Below are positions 1 through 7,560 of a stretch of 13,011 nt of DNA, one piece after another (positions within the stretch are counted from its first letter, which is position 1; the number at the start of each line of letters is the position of its first letter). Origin of the DNA: Endothia cerciana. Lineage: Eukaryota; Ascomycota; Sordariomycetes; Diaporthales; Cryphonectriaceae. The stretch lies in assembly GCA_026119935.1 (NCBI GenBank), contig JALRMH010000132.1, positions 1 to 13,011 of the forward strand. Reading direction: 5' to 3'. The notes under the pieces were generated by a model, which saw only the letters and a list, made by a program, of their open reading frames with translations, was not told where the DNA came from and made no database searches. Both the position numbers and the translations under genes were made by a program.

Positions 1-47
1 CTTTAAATTTTTTTTTTTTTTTCTTCTTCTTTTTCTCTATCTTTCCC
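1..47. repeat. Polypyrimidine low-complexity tract
   Basis: Almost pure T/C sequence with a long T run, leading directly into the first palindromic element. Similar T/C-rich flanks precede several other copies of that family (before 2114, 4834 and 12863), so the tract may belong to the element's surroundings rather than be independent. No coding potential is seen. Confidence 0.7.
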
Positions 48-139
48 TTTTTAGCTATCTCTAGACTAAATTAGGCCTAAAAATCCAGCCTTCGACCTTA
101 AGGATTTCAGGACCTAATTTAGTCCAGAGCCACTAAAAA
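48..139. repeat. Palindromic foldback element, copy 1 (complete)
   Basis: Two arms of about 38 nt (48-86 and 102-139) are inverted copies of each other around a 15-nt loop. The left arm runs TTTTTAG, a few bases, CTCTAGACTAAATTAGG, then ends AAATCC. The right arm begins GGATTTCAGGACC and ends CCACTAAAAA. Most differences between the arms are transitions. The same architecture recurs at least six more times in the window. No open frame lies inside. It may be a MITE-like or foldback insertion, or two abutting terminal inverted repeats. Confidence 0.8.
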
Positions 140-182
140 GCCCCCCCCCCCCCTTTTAAAAAAAAAAAGATTTCAACTCTAC
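140..182. repeat. C-homopolymer and A-tract spacer
   Basis: A run of 13 C (141-153) is followed by TTTT and a run of A, between palindromic copy 1 and a solo arm. RIP acts on CpA and spares CpC, so a C run can survive in otherwise AT-rich DNA. No gene is seen. Confidence 0.6.
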
Positions 183-222
183 GATTTTAGGACTCAATTA
201 AGTCCAGATCCACTAAAAAAAA
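183..222. repeat. Palindromic element, solo right arm
   Basis: This matches the right arm of the family: GATTTTAGGACTCAATTAAG, then TCCAGATCCACTAAAAAAAA. It closely resembles the right arm of copy 1 forty-odd bases upstream. I cannot see a matching left arm directly before it, so it is either half an element or a partial duplication of the neighbouring arm. Confidence 0.6.
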
Positions 223-425
223 GCAAGGCAGAAAAAGAAAAAAGAGGCAGAGAGAAGGATTAGGTAAGATGACTATCAGGGTTAAAGCTAACTTATAATA
301 TACTGCCTTATTTAATAGCTATCTTCTCTTCTGTTTTCTTCCCCCCCCCTGCTTTTTTTTTTTCTTCTTTTTTTTCTTCTTTTTCTTTTCTTCCTTTATT
401 AATCTAGCCTCTCTTTTCCGCTCCC
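223..425 (+). other. Non-coding stretch with possible decayed intron (264-318)
   Basis: Purine-rich sequence (223-262) is followed by a stretch with fungal intron-like signals: GTAAGA at 264, GCTAAC resembling a branch site at 287-292, and AATAG ending at 318. This gives a 55-nt interval, a usual length for introns of filamentous ascomycetes. After it come a C9 run (341-349) and long T/C tracts up to 425. No convincing exon frame flanks the candidate intron, so it could be chance. Confidence 0.25.
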
Positions 426-507
426 CTTAGACTCAACTGCGCCGAGAAATCGCACTAGCTTTATAAGACATAATCAAGCCTAGCGCTACTAAAAAAAAAA
501 AAAAAAA
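426..507. repeat. Palindromic element, copy 2 (least mutated left arm)
   Basis: Left arm 426-451 (CTTAGACTCAACTGCGCCGA, then GAAATCG); right arm about 465-507, ending CTACT followed by a long A run. Over the 16-base core the two arms differ only by transitions (A/G, C/T). The left arm is richer in G and C than any other copy, so it may be nearest the unmutated form of the family. The A-tract of the right arm runs up to the start of coding block A. Confidence 0.65.
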
Positions 508-541
508 GGAAATCTAGAGCTTAAGGCCTAAGCTATAGAAC

Positions 542-2059
542 ACTAATCTTTCTATATTAAATTCACAGCTTCTTAACCCTGTATATAAATTAATCAATAA
601 TATAGAGAACACTTAATTATATAACTAGTCTAAAATCTTTACTACCTTTAAGATAATAATAGCTAGCCTTAGTATTTATAAGATTATAATTATAATATAG
701 AAGGCTTAGTAAGGCTTAAATAATATATAGCTTATTAAAATAGAGTACTATATTACTAATGCTAGCTTTAAAGAAAAGGGTGCTAGTATTTATATATATA
801 GTATTATATACTTATATATATATTAGACTTTATTATATTATATTAAAGGCTTGTAGTATAATACTGAGTTTTAAGCGTTATATTAAAAGGAGGTTAAGGA
901 AAAGCAGGCTTTGAACCTCTTTAATATTAGCTTCTAGCCTGCCTTTTAGAACCTGACTAAGAAGGATAAACTATTCTGCTTCTAGGTTATTAATAAAAAT
1001 ATATATATTAATAGCTAGTCTTTTAAAGGCTATGCTTTAAAAGACTAGCAGCACATTTATATTATACTTAGCCTAATCTACTACGAGTGTAAAGATATTA
1101 TAAGGGTAGTCAGCTTTTAGAAGGCTATTATTAATATAAATAAGCTCTTATACTAAGTAAGCAATGCTGAGATAAACATTTTAATAAAAGACATAGATTC
1201 AGCCTAGACTATTCTATAGTATAATTAGATCAATTATAACTAGCTTTATACTATTATACTAGCTGATAATAGCTAGAAATTAAACGTTGCTTATCAGCTT
1301 AATATATATCTAGCTAATTACTATGCTTAATTTAGTAAGAATACATCTGAGGAGAAGGTCCTAGAGCTTAAATATATTATTAAGACAGTTATAGAGAAGC
1401 ATTCTACTCTTATAAACTAGATAGCCTAATTAAATACCTCTAAAAACCTTCTTACTGCAGACTAGACTTTAATAGACTTCAAGATATAGCAGATAGTCGC
1501 CTAGAGCATTCAGCAGTTCTACAGCTCTATATATAACTCAGAGGCTAGAGATATCAACTATACTATTAACCCTACCTTTTCTAGCCTAATAATATAAGAA
1601 AAGCAAGCTGAGTACTTTAATACCTATATTACTATTGCAGATGCTCTTGCTATTAAACTTGCAAAGTTAGATAGAACTTTAAATATAGACAGCAATATAT
1701 AATATAAGTAGGCCGACTAGGTTCTAGGTGCTATCTACGCCTTTAATAAAACAGCTGCTAGTAGCGCCTTTTCTATATACTTCTAGCAGTATATATTTCA
1801 GGCTTTTAAGATAGATAAGGACGACTAGAAGACTTGCATGTTTAATAGGGAGAACACTAAACGCTGTTGCAAGGATATTATTAGCAAGGCCTAGGTCTTA
1901 TCTAGCTAAGCTAAGCAGAGCAAGGGTAAGGAGCGCGCAGCTAAGCGTAACTAGAAGAATAATAATAAGGATAATATCAAGTCTGTATAAAGTGATAAGA
2001 TAAGCACTACTAAGCTAGATAATATTATTAAGCCTGCTTTTACGTTTAAGTAGCACTAG
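542..2059 (+). pseudogene. Coding block A: RIP-degraded frame, unknown protein
   Basis: About 505 codons stay in one frame (first base of codon = 2 mod 3) with many TAA/TAG but no TGA that I found, as expected if CAA, CAG and TGG were converted by RIP. Recognisable protein-like stretches are LNSQLLNPVYKLINN near the start, GAIYAFNKTAASSAFSIYF around 1731-1790, and a basic stretch (KGKERAAKRN) around 1920-1955. A Cys pair (RCC) lies near 1862-1870. Tyr and Ile are in excess and His, Trp and Met scarce, fitting His to Tyr and Met to Ile conversion. I do not recognise the family. The true start is unknown, and the end is placed where the frame meets a pyrimidine-rich tract before palindromic copy 3. 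It may be part of a transposable element, but nothing in it proves that. Confidence 0.5.
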
Positions 2060-2113
2060 GTAATAAGTGAGTTCTATAGCCTCCCTTTATTTCTTCTTGT
2101 TTCTTTTTTATTT

Positions 2114-2198
2114 CTTTTTTTTAAGGTTCTAGACTCGATTGTGCCTAGAAATCATAGGGTTATTTTTAGCCTTAATCAAGTCTAGAAGCTCTAAAAAA
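2114..2198. repeat. Palindromic element, copy 3
   Basis: Left arm about 2114-2154 (T-tract, AAGG, TTCTAGACTCGATTGTGCC, TAGAAAT). Right arm 2162-2198 (ATTTTTAGCCTTAATCAAGT, CTAGAAGCTCTAAAAAA). The loop is only about 7 nt. The arms mirror each other almost throughout, mostly with transition differences. It sits between coding blocks A and B. Confidence 0.8.
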
Positions 2199-2339
2199 GA
2201 GAGAGAACAACATCCCTCTTTAAAAAACAGAGGAAAACAGGAATAATTCTACTAAAGTAGCTAGGCCTTTGCTTTAGCTTATCTACTATAAAAAAAAAGC
2301 AGGAGTAAGAGCAGGAGCAGAGCAGGGAAAAGACTAACT
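2199..2339. other. Purine-rich spacer between blocks A and B
   Basis: AG-rich low-complexity sequence follows the right arm of copy 3. A short pyrimidine interruption and a GACTAACTA sequence (about 2333-2341) could be a branch-site-like motif. No frame of interest is seen. Confidence 0.4.
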
Positions 2340-2735
2340 ATAAAAGATATTTTCTATACTAATTAAGTACTTATAAATATATATACTATATACTAGCGCT
2401 TTAAGTCGCCTTTTTTATTTTATATTTTTATTAATAATTATAGTCTTAATAAGACTTTTATTATAAGCGCTATTATAATGCTTTATATTACTGCTATTAC
2501 TACTGACTTTATTAATAAAAGAGTATCTATCTACTATTTTAATATCTACTTTATTATAAAAGACCTGCTCGACTAAATAGCTCTTAAGCTTATTAAGCCT
2601 TTTTAAAAGAAGTTAAATATATATATCTATACTACTAGCGCTAGTATTTATATAATAAACGCTACTATTTTATATATTAATAAAAAGTAGTATAAAGAGC
2701 TTAAAAAGTGCATCTAAGCGCTAGCTAGCTTATAA
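2340..2735 (+). pseudogene. Coding block B: short RIP-degraded frame, unknown protein
   Basis: About 130 codons in a single frame (0 mod 3), interrupted by TAA/TAG. Protein-like content includes TAITTDFINKRVSIYYF in the middle and INKKQYKELKKCI near the end. A stretch with alternating Tyr and Ile (about 2616-2660) is probably His and Met codons converted to TAT/TAC and ATA. The block lies between palindromic copies 3 and 4. It may be a separate small gene, or an exon related to block C, since a GTATAT sequence follows its last codon at 2736. I do not recognise a family. Confidence 0.35.
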
Positions 2736-2740
2736 GTATA

Positions 2741-2843
2741 TTTTTTTAGCCTGCTAGACTTAATTATACCTAGAAACACCCTCTCCCTCTCTCTCTTACT
2801 TTTTTTTTCTTTTTTAGCCTAATTGATTCTAATAGCGCTAATT
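2741..2843. repeat. Palindromic element, copy 4
   Basis: The left arm at 2741-2779 (TTTTTTTAGCCTGCTAGACT, TAATTATACCTAGAAAC) is clear. The right arm at about 2815-2842 (AGCCTAATTGATTCTAATAG, CGCTAA) is more diverged and lacks the usual A-tract. The loop is pyrimidine-rich and longer than in copies 1 and 3. The element lies between blocks B and C and is followed by a strong T/C tract ending AAACAG at 2879. Confidence 0.6.
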
Positions 2844-2881
2844 TTCCCTTCCTCCCTCCTTTTTTTTTTTTTTAAACAGCC

Positions 2882-4774
2882 TGCAAGCTCTTTATCTATT
2901 CCTATAGCATACTATAAGCCTGGTTTATACTAAAGAACCTGCGCTTCACCTTTGATAACCTAGATAACCTAGATAACCTAGAGGACAAGATCTATCTATA
3001 CCCTACTATTAGCAGGAAGAAGGTCGCTGTATCTGACCTAAGCAGCTACTTCCGCAATAAAATTACTAGCATCTAGTAAGGTATTAAGAAAGAGGAGGAG
3101 AGGGAGGTTATAAAGAATAATAACAGCCTAATCTATAACACTAATAGCCTATAGGATAATATAGACCTAACTAAAGAGCTAGAGGAAGAGCTAGTAGAGA
3201 AGAAGGTAGATAATATACTAGGGTTAAGCTCTTTTTTTACGTTTATTGCATCTAAGAGAGCTCTTTCTAGTCTTAATCTTTAAGCCTAATAAGTAAGTAG
3301 CTGCAATATAGTAGATAACCTGCTACCTGCAGCTTTAAAGGATATCTTCTCTAAGTCTTTTAAAAACATTAAAGTTAGCCTAGTCTATACTATTATTAAA
3401 GGTAAGTCTATAGCTGCTTTAAATAAAATAAGCTTGCAGGTCTTTATAAGCTATATAATCAAATACAACCTTTTATCTTACTTTTATTCTTAAGACTATA
3501 TAGCCTAGCTTATCTTTAATATAATATTTCTAGATAAAGCTTATATTATATATTATATTATATCTTGCTTCTATTAAAGCGTCCTTCTTATTAAAAAGTA
3601 TAGCATTATATACTTATCTGCTATACTTACACTTAATAACCTTGCTAATATAACTAGGTTCTATAATATAGCTAATAATATATCCAGCCTTAGCGAGATT
3701 TTTTGTATAGTAAGTAGAGAGCAAGCCTTACAGATTATTTGCAACCTAGCTTATAACCTCTTTATACTACTAGATAAAGAGCTCGATATTATCTAGCAGG
3801 ACCTTACTAAGGAGTAGAAGATTATGCTCTAGACATTTTAGAAATAATATAAGAAGGACTTAGGCAAGAACAAGTTTTAGTTAATCTTATCCTATTACGC
3901 CTTTTTCCTCTAGAGCTCTAAGTCTACCTAGCTGCGCAGCTAGGAGGCTGAGATAGTATTCCGAGTAGCTTAAACAAAGCGCACTATATCGACGCCCCTT
4001 GTGCTCTCTGATAGCTCTACTAGCTTCCCTATAACTAAGATCCCCCCTTATTATATCTAGATGCTAGAGGTGGAGATAAATAAGGACGACAGGCAGATAC
4101 TACAGGCTATTATAGATATATTACTGCAGACTCTATATATATAGAAGGGTAAGACGCTTAAGAAGTCGCTTTTATAGAGTATAACTATCTATTAGGTGCT
4201 AAGGAAGCTAATAAAGTCTTTAAATATATATTATTACTGCTTATTATCTTTTATACTACTAGACTTCTTTATATATAAGCTCTTATTTGATAAGCACTAT
4301 ATAAAGCAGGACCCTATTATTAGTATATAGATAAAGGATGTTTAGGCTGCTGTCAGGCTTAACTTTAAGACTATTATCTACCTTCTGAATACAGCTTAGG
4401 GTTTGCTAGAAAGAGGCCTAGACTAGGAAGTCTAAGAGATTATAATATTTAATATATCTGCTTTTATAAAAGACTTTTATAAGACTAGTAAAAGAACTTA
4501 AGCTAGCTATAATAAGCAAGCTGCTAATATACTTTACCTTAATATTATATATATTATATAGTTAGCTAAAATAGATAAAGGTAGTATAAAGTATATTTAT
4601 ATAGCTACTTATAACTTTTATAACCTGCTTTAAAATAACTATATTAGTAACGCTTACTTTTACTTAGCTTACTCTTTGCTTTTTTTCTATATTATTAATA
4701 AGTATATAAAAAACAAGTTTAAGATTAGTAGCTATATAGTTGTCTTTATAAACAGGCAGTTCCTATAGAAGTAA
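2882..4774 (+). pseudogene. Coding block C: RIP-degraded ~630-codon frame, unknown protein
   Basis: One frame (2 mod 3) holds for about 630 codons up to TAA at 4772-4774, with many TAG/TAA and no TGA that I found. It has one of the few in-frame TGG codons in the window (2921-2923). In order it shows a threefold Asp-Asn-Leu repeat (2954-2980, ancestrally perhaps Asp-Asn-Pro), SRKKVAVSDLSSYFRNKI (about 3010-3069), an acidic helical stretch (about 3090-3215, rich in EEER and KELEEEL), PAALKDIFSKSFKNIKV (about 3326-3376), and TKRTISTPLVLSDSSTS (about 3974-4024). The second half is Leu/Ile/Tyr-rich. An alternative stop or splice-like AAGTAAGT occurs at 3290. I cannot assign a family. The order of charged, Ser-rich and hydrophobic parts looks like a real cytosolic or nuclear protein rather than chance. 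Confidence 0.5.
2954..2980 (+). repeat. 9-bp tandem microrepeat (3 copies) in block C
   Basis: GATAACCTA is repeated three times exactly, in phase with the reading frame of block C (Asp-Asn-Leu). The next codons GAG GAC continue the acidic run. The CTA codons may be CCA (Pro) altered by RIP. Confidence 0.8.
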
Positions 4775-4833
4775 GTCTTCTATTTTAACTTACTGCTCTC
4801 TCTCTTTTTTTATTTCTCCCTCTTTTTTTCTTC

Positions 4834-4927
4834 TTTTTTTACTAGTGTTAGATTCAATTACGTTTAAAAAAGGCTAGGATATACTATTTTTGAATATAAT
4901 TAAGTCCAGCTATACTAAAAAAAAAAA
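4834..4927. repeat. Palindromic element, copy 5
   Basis: Left arm 4834-4871 (T-tract, ACTAGTGTTAGATTCAATTA, CGTTTAAAAAA). Right arm about 4884-4927 (TATTTTTGAATATAATTAAG, TCCAGCTATACTAAAAAAA), with the A-tract running on to about 4935. The loop is roughly 12 nt. It directly follows block C and is paired with copy 6. Confidence 0.8.
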
Positions 4928-4976
4928 AAAAAAAATTTATAAAAAAATATTAAAAAAAAGGCAGCTTATTTTCATC

Positions 4977-5091
4977 CTAGCCTAGCTGGACTTAATTATA
5001 TTTAAAAACTCCCCCCTTTTGCTAGCGGCTGCTTCCCCTCTTAAGACATCTATATTTTAAAAATATAATTAAGTCTAATAAGCTAAAAAAA
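4977..5091. repeat. Palindromic element, copy 6 (long loop)
   Basis: Left arm 4977-5010 (CCTAGCCTAGCTGGACTTAA, TTATATTTAAAAAC). Right arm about 5051-5091 (TATTTTAAAAATATAATTAA, GTCTAATAAGCTAAAAAAA). The loop of about 40 nt is comparatively GC-rich (C6 run, GCTAGCGGCTGC). Twenty bases of its left arm (4983-5002) are the exact reverse complement of 4893-4912 in copy 5. Confidence 0.75.
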
Positions 5092-5140
5092 CCTAATTAA
5101 AAAAAAGGAGAAAAGAAAAGAAGAGCTATACATATACTAA

Positions 5141-6535
5141 TATATCTCTAGTCGCTTATATACCCTGATATATAAAGTTAAGCTAAAGGTTATTAACTAT
5201 AATGCTAAGATAATGTATTTAAAGTATATATCTGCTTAAAAGTAGTTTACTAACTCTTAAAAGGATGTTAATATTATTATTTTATCTCTTAGCTTATAAA
5301 TTATTAACCTTAACTTTTATATCTGCTGCTAGTATAGTATCTGTCTATTATATTACTAGAATTATAACTATATAATTTAGGTATTTTACTAGATTATTTA
5401 TATAAGCTAGAAGAAGCTAGTAGACTAGGTTCTAATTAAGATTAATAATACTTATAATAATATTCAAGAGCTTAAAATTATAGTAAAATAAATAGTATAG
5501 CTATTAGCAGAGAGTTCTATCCTATACTAGATAAATAATAATATATAGAAAATCATTATCTTTAAGTTTATCTAGTACTAGTTAAGCTAATTATTCAACT
5601 AATATATATAGATTAAGAACTTACTAGCTTGTATTAAGAAGTATAACTTAGCTTATTATATTAAGTCCGGCTAGTACTACTTTATTATTACTAGCCTCTT
5701 TATCCTGCTTTATAACCTAAATGCTAATAATAAGAAGGATATAGACCTAGTTAATAAGCAGATTATAATATTATTATAGAACCTGTTATTACTAGTTATC
5801 TTTTAAAAGATATACAGTATTAACTATAACAATATTAACTAAGATATTATAGTTACAGCTATTAAAGCTATCTGCAAAAGCATAGAGAAGAATTACAGCT
5901 TTATAACTAAAATATATAACATACTAGACCTAGTCGGCTAGGCAGCAGTGCGCTCTATATATATACAAGCACTTATAGCATTTACTAATATACAGCTAGC
6001 AAGTGCTTTAGCAAGGGTAAGTAGTTTCTACAGATAGAAGGCGAAGAACGCAGCTATAATTCTTAATACTCTAGAGAAGTTGCTTATACTCACTCTAACC
6101 TTAGAGGAGTTGCCTGCTCTTACGCTAGAGGACTTATCAGAGGGCTTGTTAGTATTATTAGACAACCTGTCAGATAAGAATATAGGCGTAGTCGAGACGC
6201 CTAGGTCTAAGCACAAGCAGGCGTTAATATATAAGGAAAGGGCTAAGCAGGCTAAGAAAGAGGCTAAAAAGGAGGCTGAAGAGGAGGCTAAGCAGAAGGC
6301 TAAGATAGATATAGATAAAAGAGTGCAAGCATCTACACCTGCTCTTATACTTACCTGCTACTTAGGTTGCATTCAGGCTAAGGTGAACTATAATCAGAGT
6401 CTTAATGAAATCTCAGCCCTTATCCCTTAAGGCTGCAAGCGAAAGGGATCTGCTTAGAACAGCACTAGATCAGCTAGCACCTTGCCTACTAAAAAGGCTA
6501 GGAAGGCTAGGAAGGCTAGAAAGGCTAAGAAGTAA
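5141..6535 (+). pseudogene. Coding block D: RIP-degraded frame with charged helical, Lys/Ala/Arg-rich C-terminus
   Basis: One frame (2 mod 3) runs about 465 codons to TAA at 6533-6535. The first 300 codons are heavily hit; 6080-6430 is free of stops and is the longest undamaged stretch of the window. Features in order: an Ile/Asn/Tyr-rich N-terminal part; LASALARVSSFY (about 5996-6031); a leucine/acidic segment (about 6080-6170); a charged, probably coiled-coil helix KERAKQAKKEAKKEAEEEAK (about 6231-6290); then after a TAA at 6428-6430 the frame continues as GCKRKGSA and ends in repeated Lys-Ala-Arg (6494-6532). A basic tail after a coiled coil resembles tails of DNA-binding proteins, including some fungal pogo-like transposases, but I see no catalytic or helix-turn-helix signature, so this is not an assignment. 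Confidence 0.5.
6494..6529 (+). repeat. 9-bp tandem repeat coding Lys-Ala-Arg, block D
   Basis: Four imperfect units of AAGGCTAGG, in frame with block D, give Lys-Ala-Arg repeats and a final Lys-Ala-Lys-Lys before the stop. Such a basic run could act as a nuclear-localisation or nucleic-acid-binding tail (inference). Confidence 0.75.
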
Positions 6536-6837
6536 GTAGGCAGGGCAGGTAGCACCTTAGCTGACCTTTTTTTCTTCTCTGCTATCTTCTGCTCTTCTTA
6601 TATCATTTGTCTTTCTTAAAGCTCTACTAAGGCCTAGTTATAATATAGTTAGGTAGAAGTCCTCTTATATCAGCACCTTCTATATAAAGCACTTATTATA
6701 CTACTTATTCTAATAATTAGTAATAAATAGATTCTAAGCTAAGGCCCTTTTATATTCTATAGCTCTATAAAAGATATATATGCTTATTAGGCTTAATCCT
6801 TACTCTTTTTAACCTCTTTATAAAATTTCTATTAATT
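6536..6837 (+). other. Intergenic stretch after block D with weak coding-like remnant
   Basis: After the stop of block D come a G/C-bearing leader and a pyrimidine tract (6567-6620). From 6620 to about 6830 the same frame again reads without TGA (YQHLLYKALIILLILIISNK in part), but it is short and dominated by Leu/Ile. It could be a further remnant of block D, a separate decayed piece, or chance. A GTAAGT lies at 6532-6537, so an intron beginning there cannot be excluded. Confidence 0.25.
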
Positions 6838-6929
6838 AGTAAAGACTAGATTTAATTAGGCTGGAAAAAAAAAAAAAAAAAGCATAGTCAGCACTTTATA
6901 AGTATAATTAGGTCCACCTACTACAGAAA
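6838..6929. repeat. Palindromic element, copy 7 (degenerate)
   Basis: Left arm about 6838-6870 (GACTAGATTTAATTAGGCTG, then a long A run). Right arm about 6896-6929 (ATAAGTATAATTAGGTCCAC, CTACTACAG). The arms pair less well than in other copies, with transversions as well as transitions, and the loop is a long A tract. Its place between blocks D and E fits the pattern of the family. Confidence 0.5.
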
Positions 6930-7458
6930 ATAGAAAGCGCTATCTCCTTATATAAGCAGCGCAGCTATAAAGCAGGCTTATCCCTCTTAAAGTTAAAGCT
7001 GCAGATAACTCCTAGACTAATAGCGCTTTATCTTCGCTAGCAAGCAGTATAAAGACAGCTGCGCTACTAATAATACTAAAGCTAAGATCTAAGATATAGC
7101 AGATAATATTAAGCTTAGCCAGCGCTTTATCTTTATTAGCAAGCAGTATAAAGATAGCTGCACTACTAACAACGCTAAAGCTAAGATCTAGAATATAGCG
7201 GATAATATTAAGCCTAGCTAGCGCCTTATCTTCGCTAGCAAGTAGTATAAAAACAGCTACGCTACTAATAATGCTAAGGCTAAGATCTAAAATATAGCAG
7301 ATAATATTAAGCCTAGCTAGCGCTTTATCTTTGCTAGCAAGCAGTATAAGGACAGCTACACCCTCTCTGACTATAATATCTAGAAGGAGGCTATTTACTA
7401 GAGAAGAGTTAAGGTATAGGAAGAGATTACTTATAAAAGCGTTTTTGAAAGTAATTAA
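6928..7458 (+). pseudogene. Coding block E: repeat-containing RIP-degraded frame
   Basis: About 177 codons in one frame (1 mod 3) to TAA at 7456-7458, with TAA/TAG but no TGA. Most of the block is a 33-residue repeat, three complete copies and a partial fourth, each starting RFIFASKQYKDS or close to it and containing NNAKAKI and IADNIKPS. After the repeat the frame continues DYNI, a stop, KEAIY and EEITYKSVFESN. At one position in each unit the codon is TAA, TAG and TAA; that mixture fits Gln (CAA/CAG) better than Trp, because TGG would give TAG but not TAA by a single RIP change. A 33-residue period recalls ankyrin repeats, but the ankyrin TPLH signature is absent. The block shares its frame with block F across 100 bp of half-palindromes, so E could be the N-terminal part of F. 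Confidence 0.45.
7023..7360 (+). repeat. 99-bp tandem repeat, 3.4 copies
   Basis: Units start at 7023, 7122, 7221 and 7320 (the last covers about 40 bp). Each begins GCGCTTTATCTT or GCGCCTTATCTT and is exactly 99 bp, a multiple of three, so the frame is kept. The copies differ at scattered single sites, mainly transitions, and have no indels. A further degenerate partial unit may precede 7023 (GCAGATAAC around 6994). The exact length and frame conservation point to a repeat that expanded inside a protein-coding gene before decay. Confidence 0.9.
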
Positions 7459-7483
7459 ATTCAAAAGGTTAAAAAAAAAAAAA
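7442..7483. repeat. Palindromic element, solo right arm (I1)
   Basis: TTTTTGAAAGTAATTAAATT, then CAAAAGGTT and a run of A, aligns with the right arm of copy 5 (TTTTTGAATATAATTAAGTC). No left arm is found immediately upstream, where block E ends. Confidence 0.55.
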
Positions 7484-7510
7484 GAGAAGGAGTAAGATAG
7501 TATTTACTTT

Positions 7511-7543
7511 ATAGAAACAATTAAGTTTAAAAGAATAAAAAAA
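7511..7543. repeat. Palindromic element, solo right arm (I2)
   Basis: ATAGAAACAATTAAGTTTAA, then AAGAATAAAAAAA, resembles the right-arm consensus. It is the second right-type arm in a row before block F. It is diverged, so the assignment rests on the AATTAAGT core and the A-tract end. Confidence 0.4.
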
Positions 7544-7560
7544 GGAAATAATATAGCTAT

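Noticed and set aside
6028..6216. Minus-strand frame of 62 codons
   Set aside because: It is the antisense of the best-preserved part of block D, whose + strand frame continues far beyond it on both sides and has charged helical composition.
6080..6430. An intact small gene of 116 codons on the + strand
   Set aside because: The same frame continues upstream and downstream with protein-like sequence through TAG/TAA, and it would start with a TTG codon with no start context. It is the undamaged part of a longer decayed frame.
7023..7360. CRISPR-like or satellite array
   Set aside because: Units are contiguous 99-bp direct repeats with no spacers, and they keep a reading frame.
7023..7360. Ankyrin or WD40 repeats
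   Set aside because: The 33-residue length fits ankyrin, but the TPLH motif and helix pattern are missing. The KI-stop-(D/N)I segment hints at a WD-like end, but the unit is too short and the mixed TAA/TAG fits Gln better than Trp.
7012..7464. Minus-strand frame of 150 codons with a 33-residue repeat
   Set aside because: It is open only because it is antisense to the 99-bp tandem repeat; RIP stops on the + strand read as CTA/TTA (Leu) on the other. The + strand frame has the more natural composition (Lys, Asp, Asn, Gln) and continues past the repeat.
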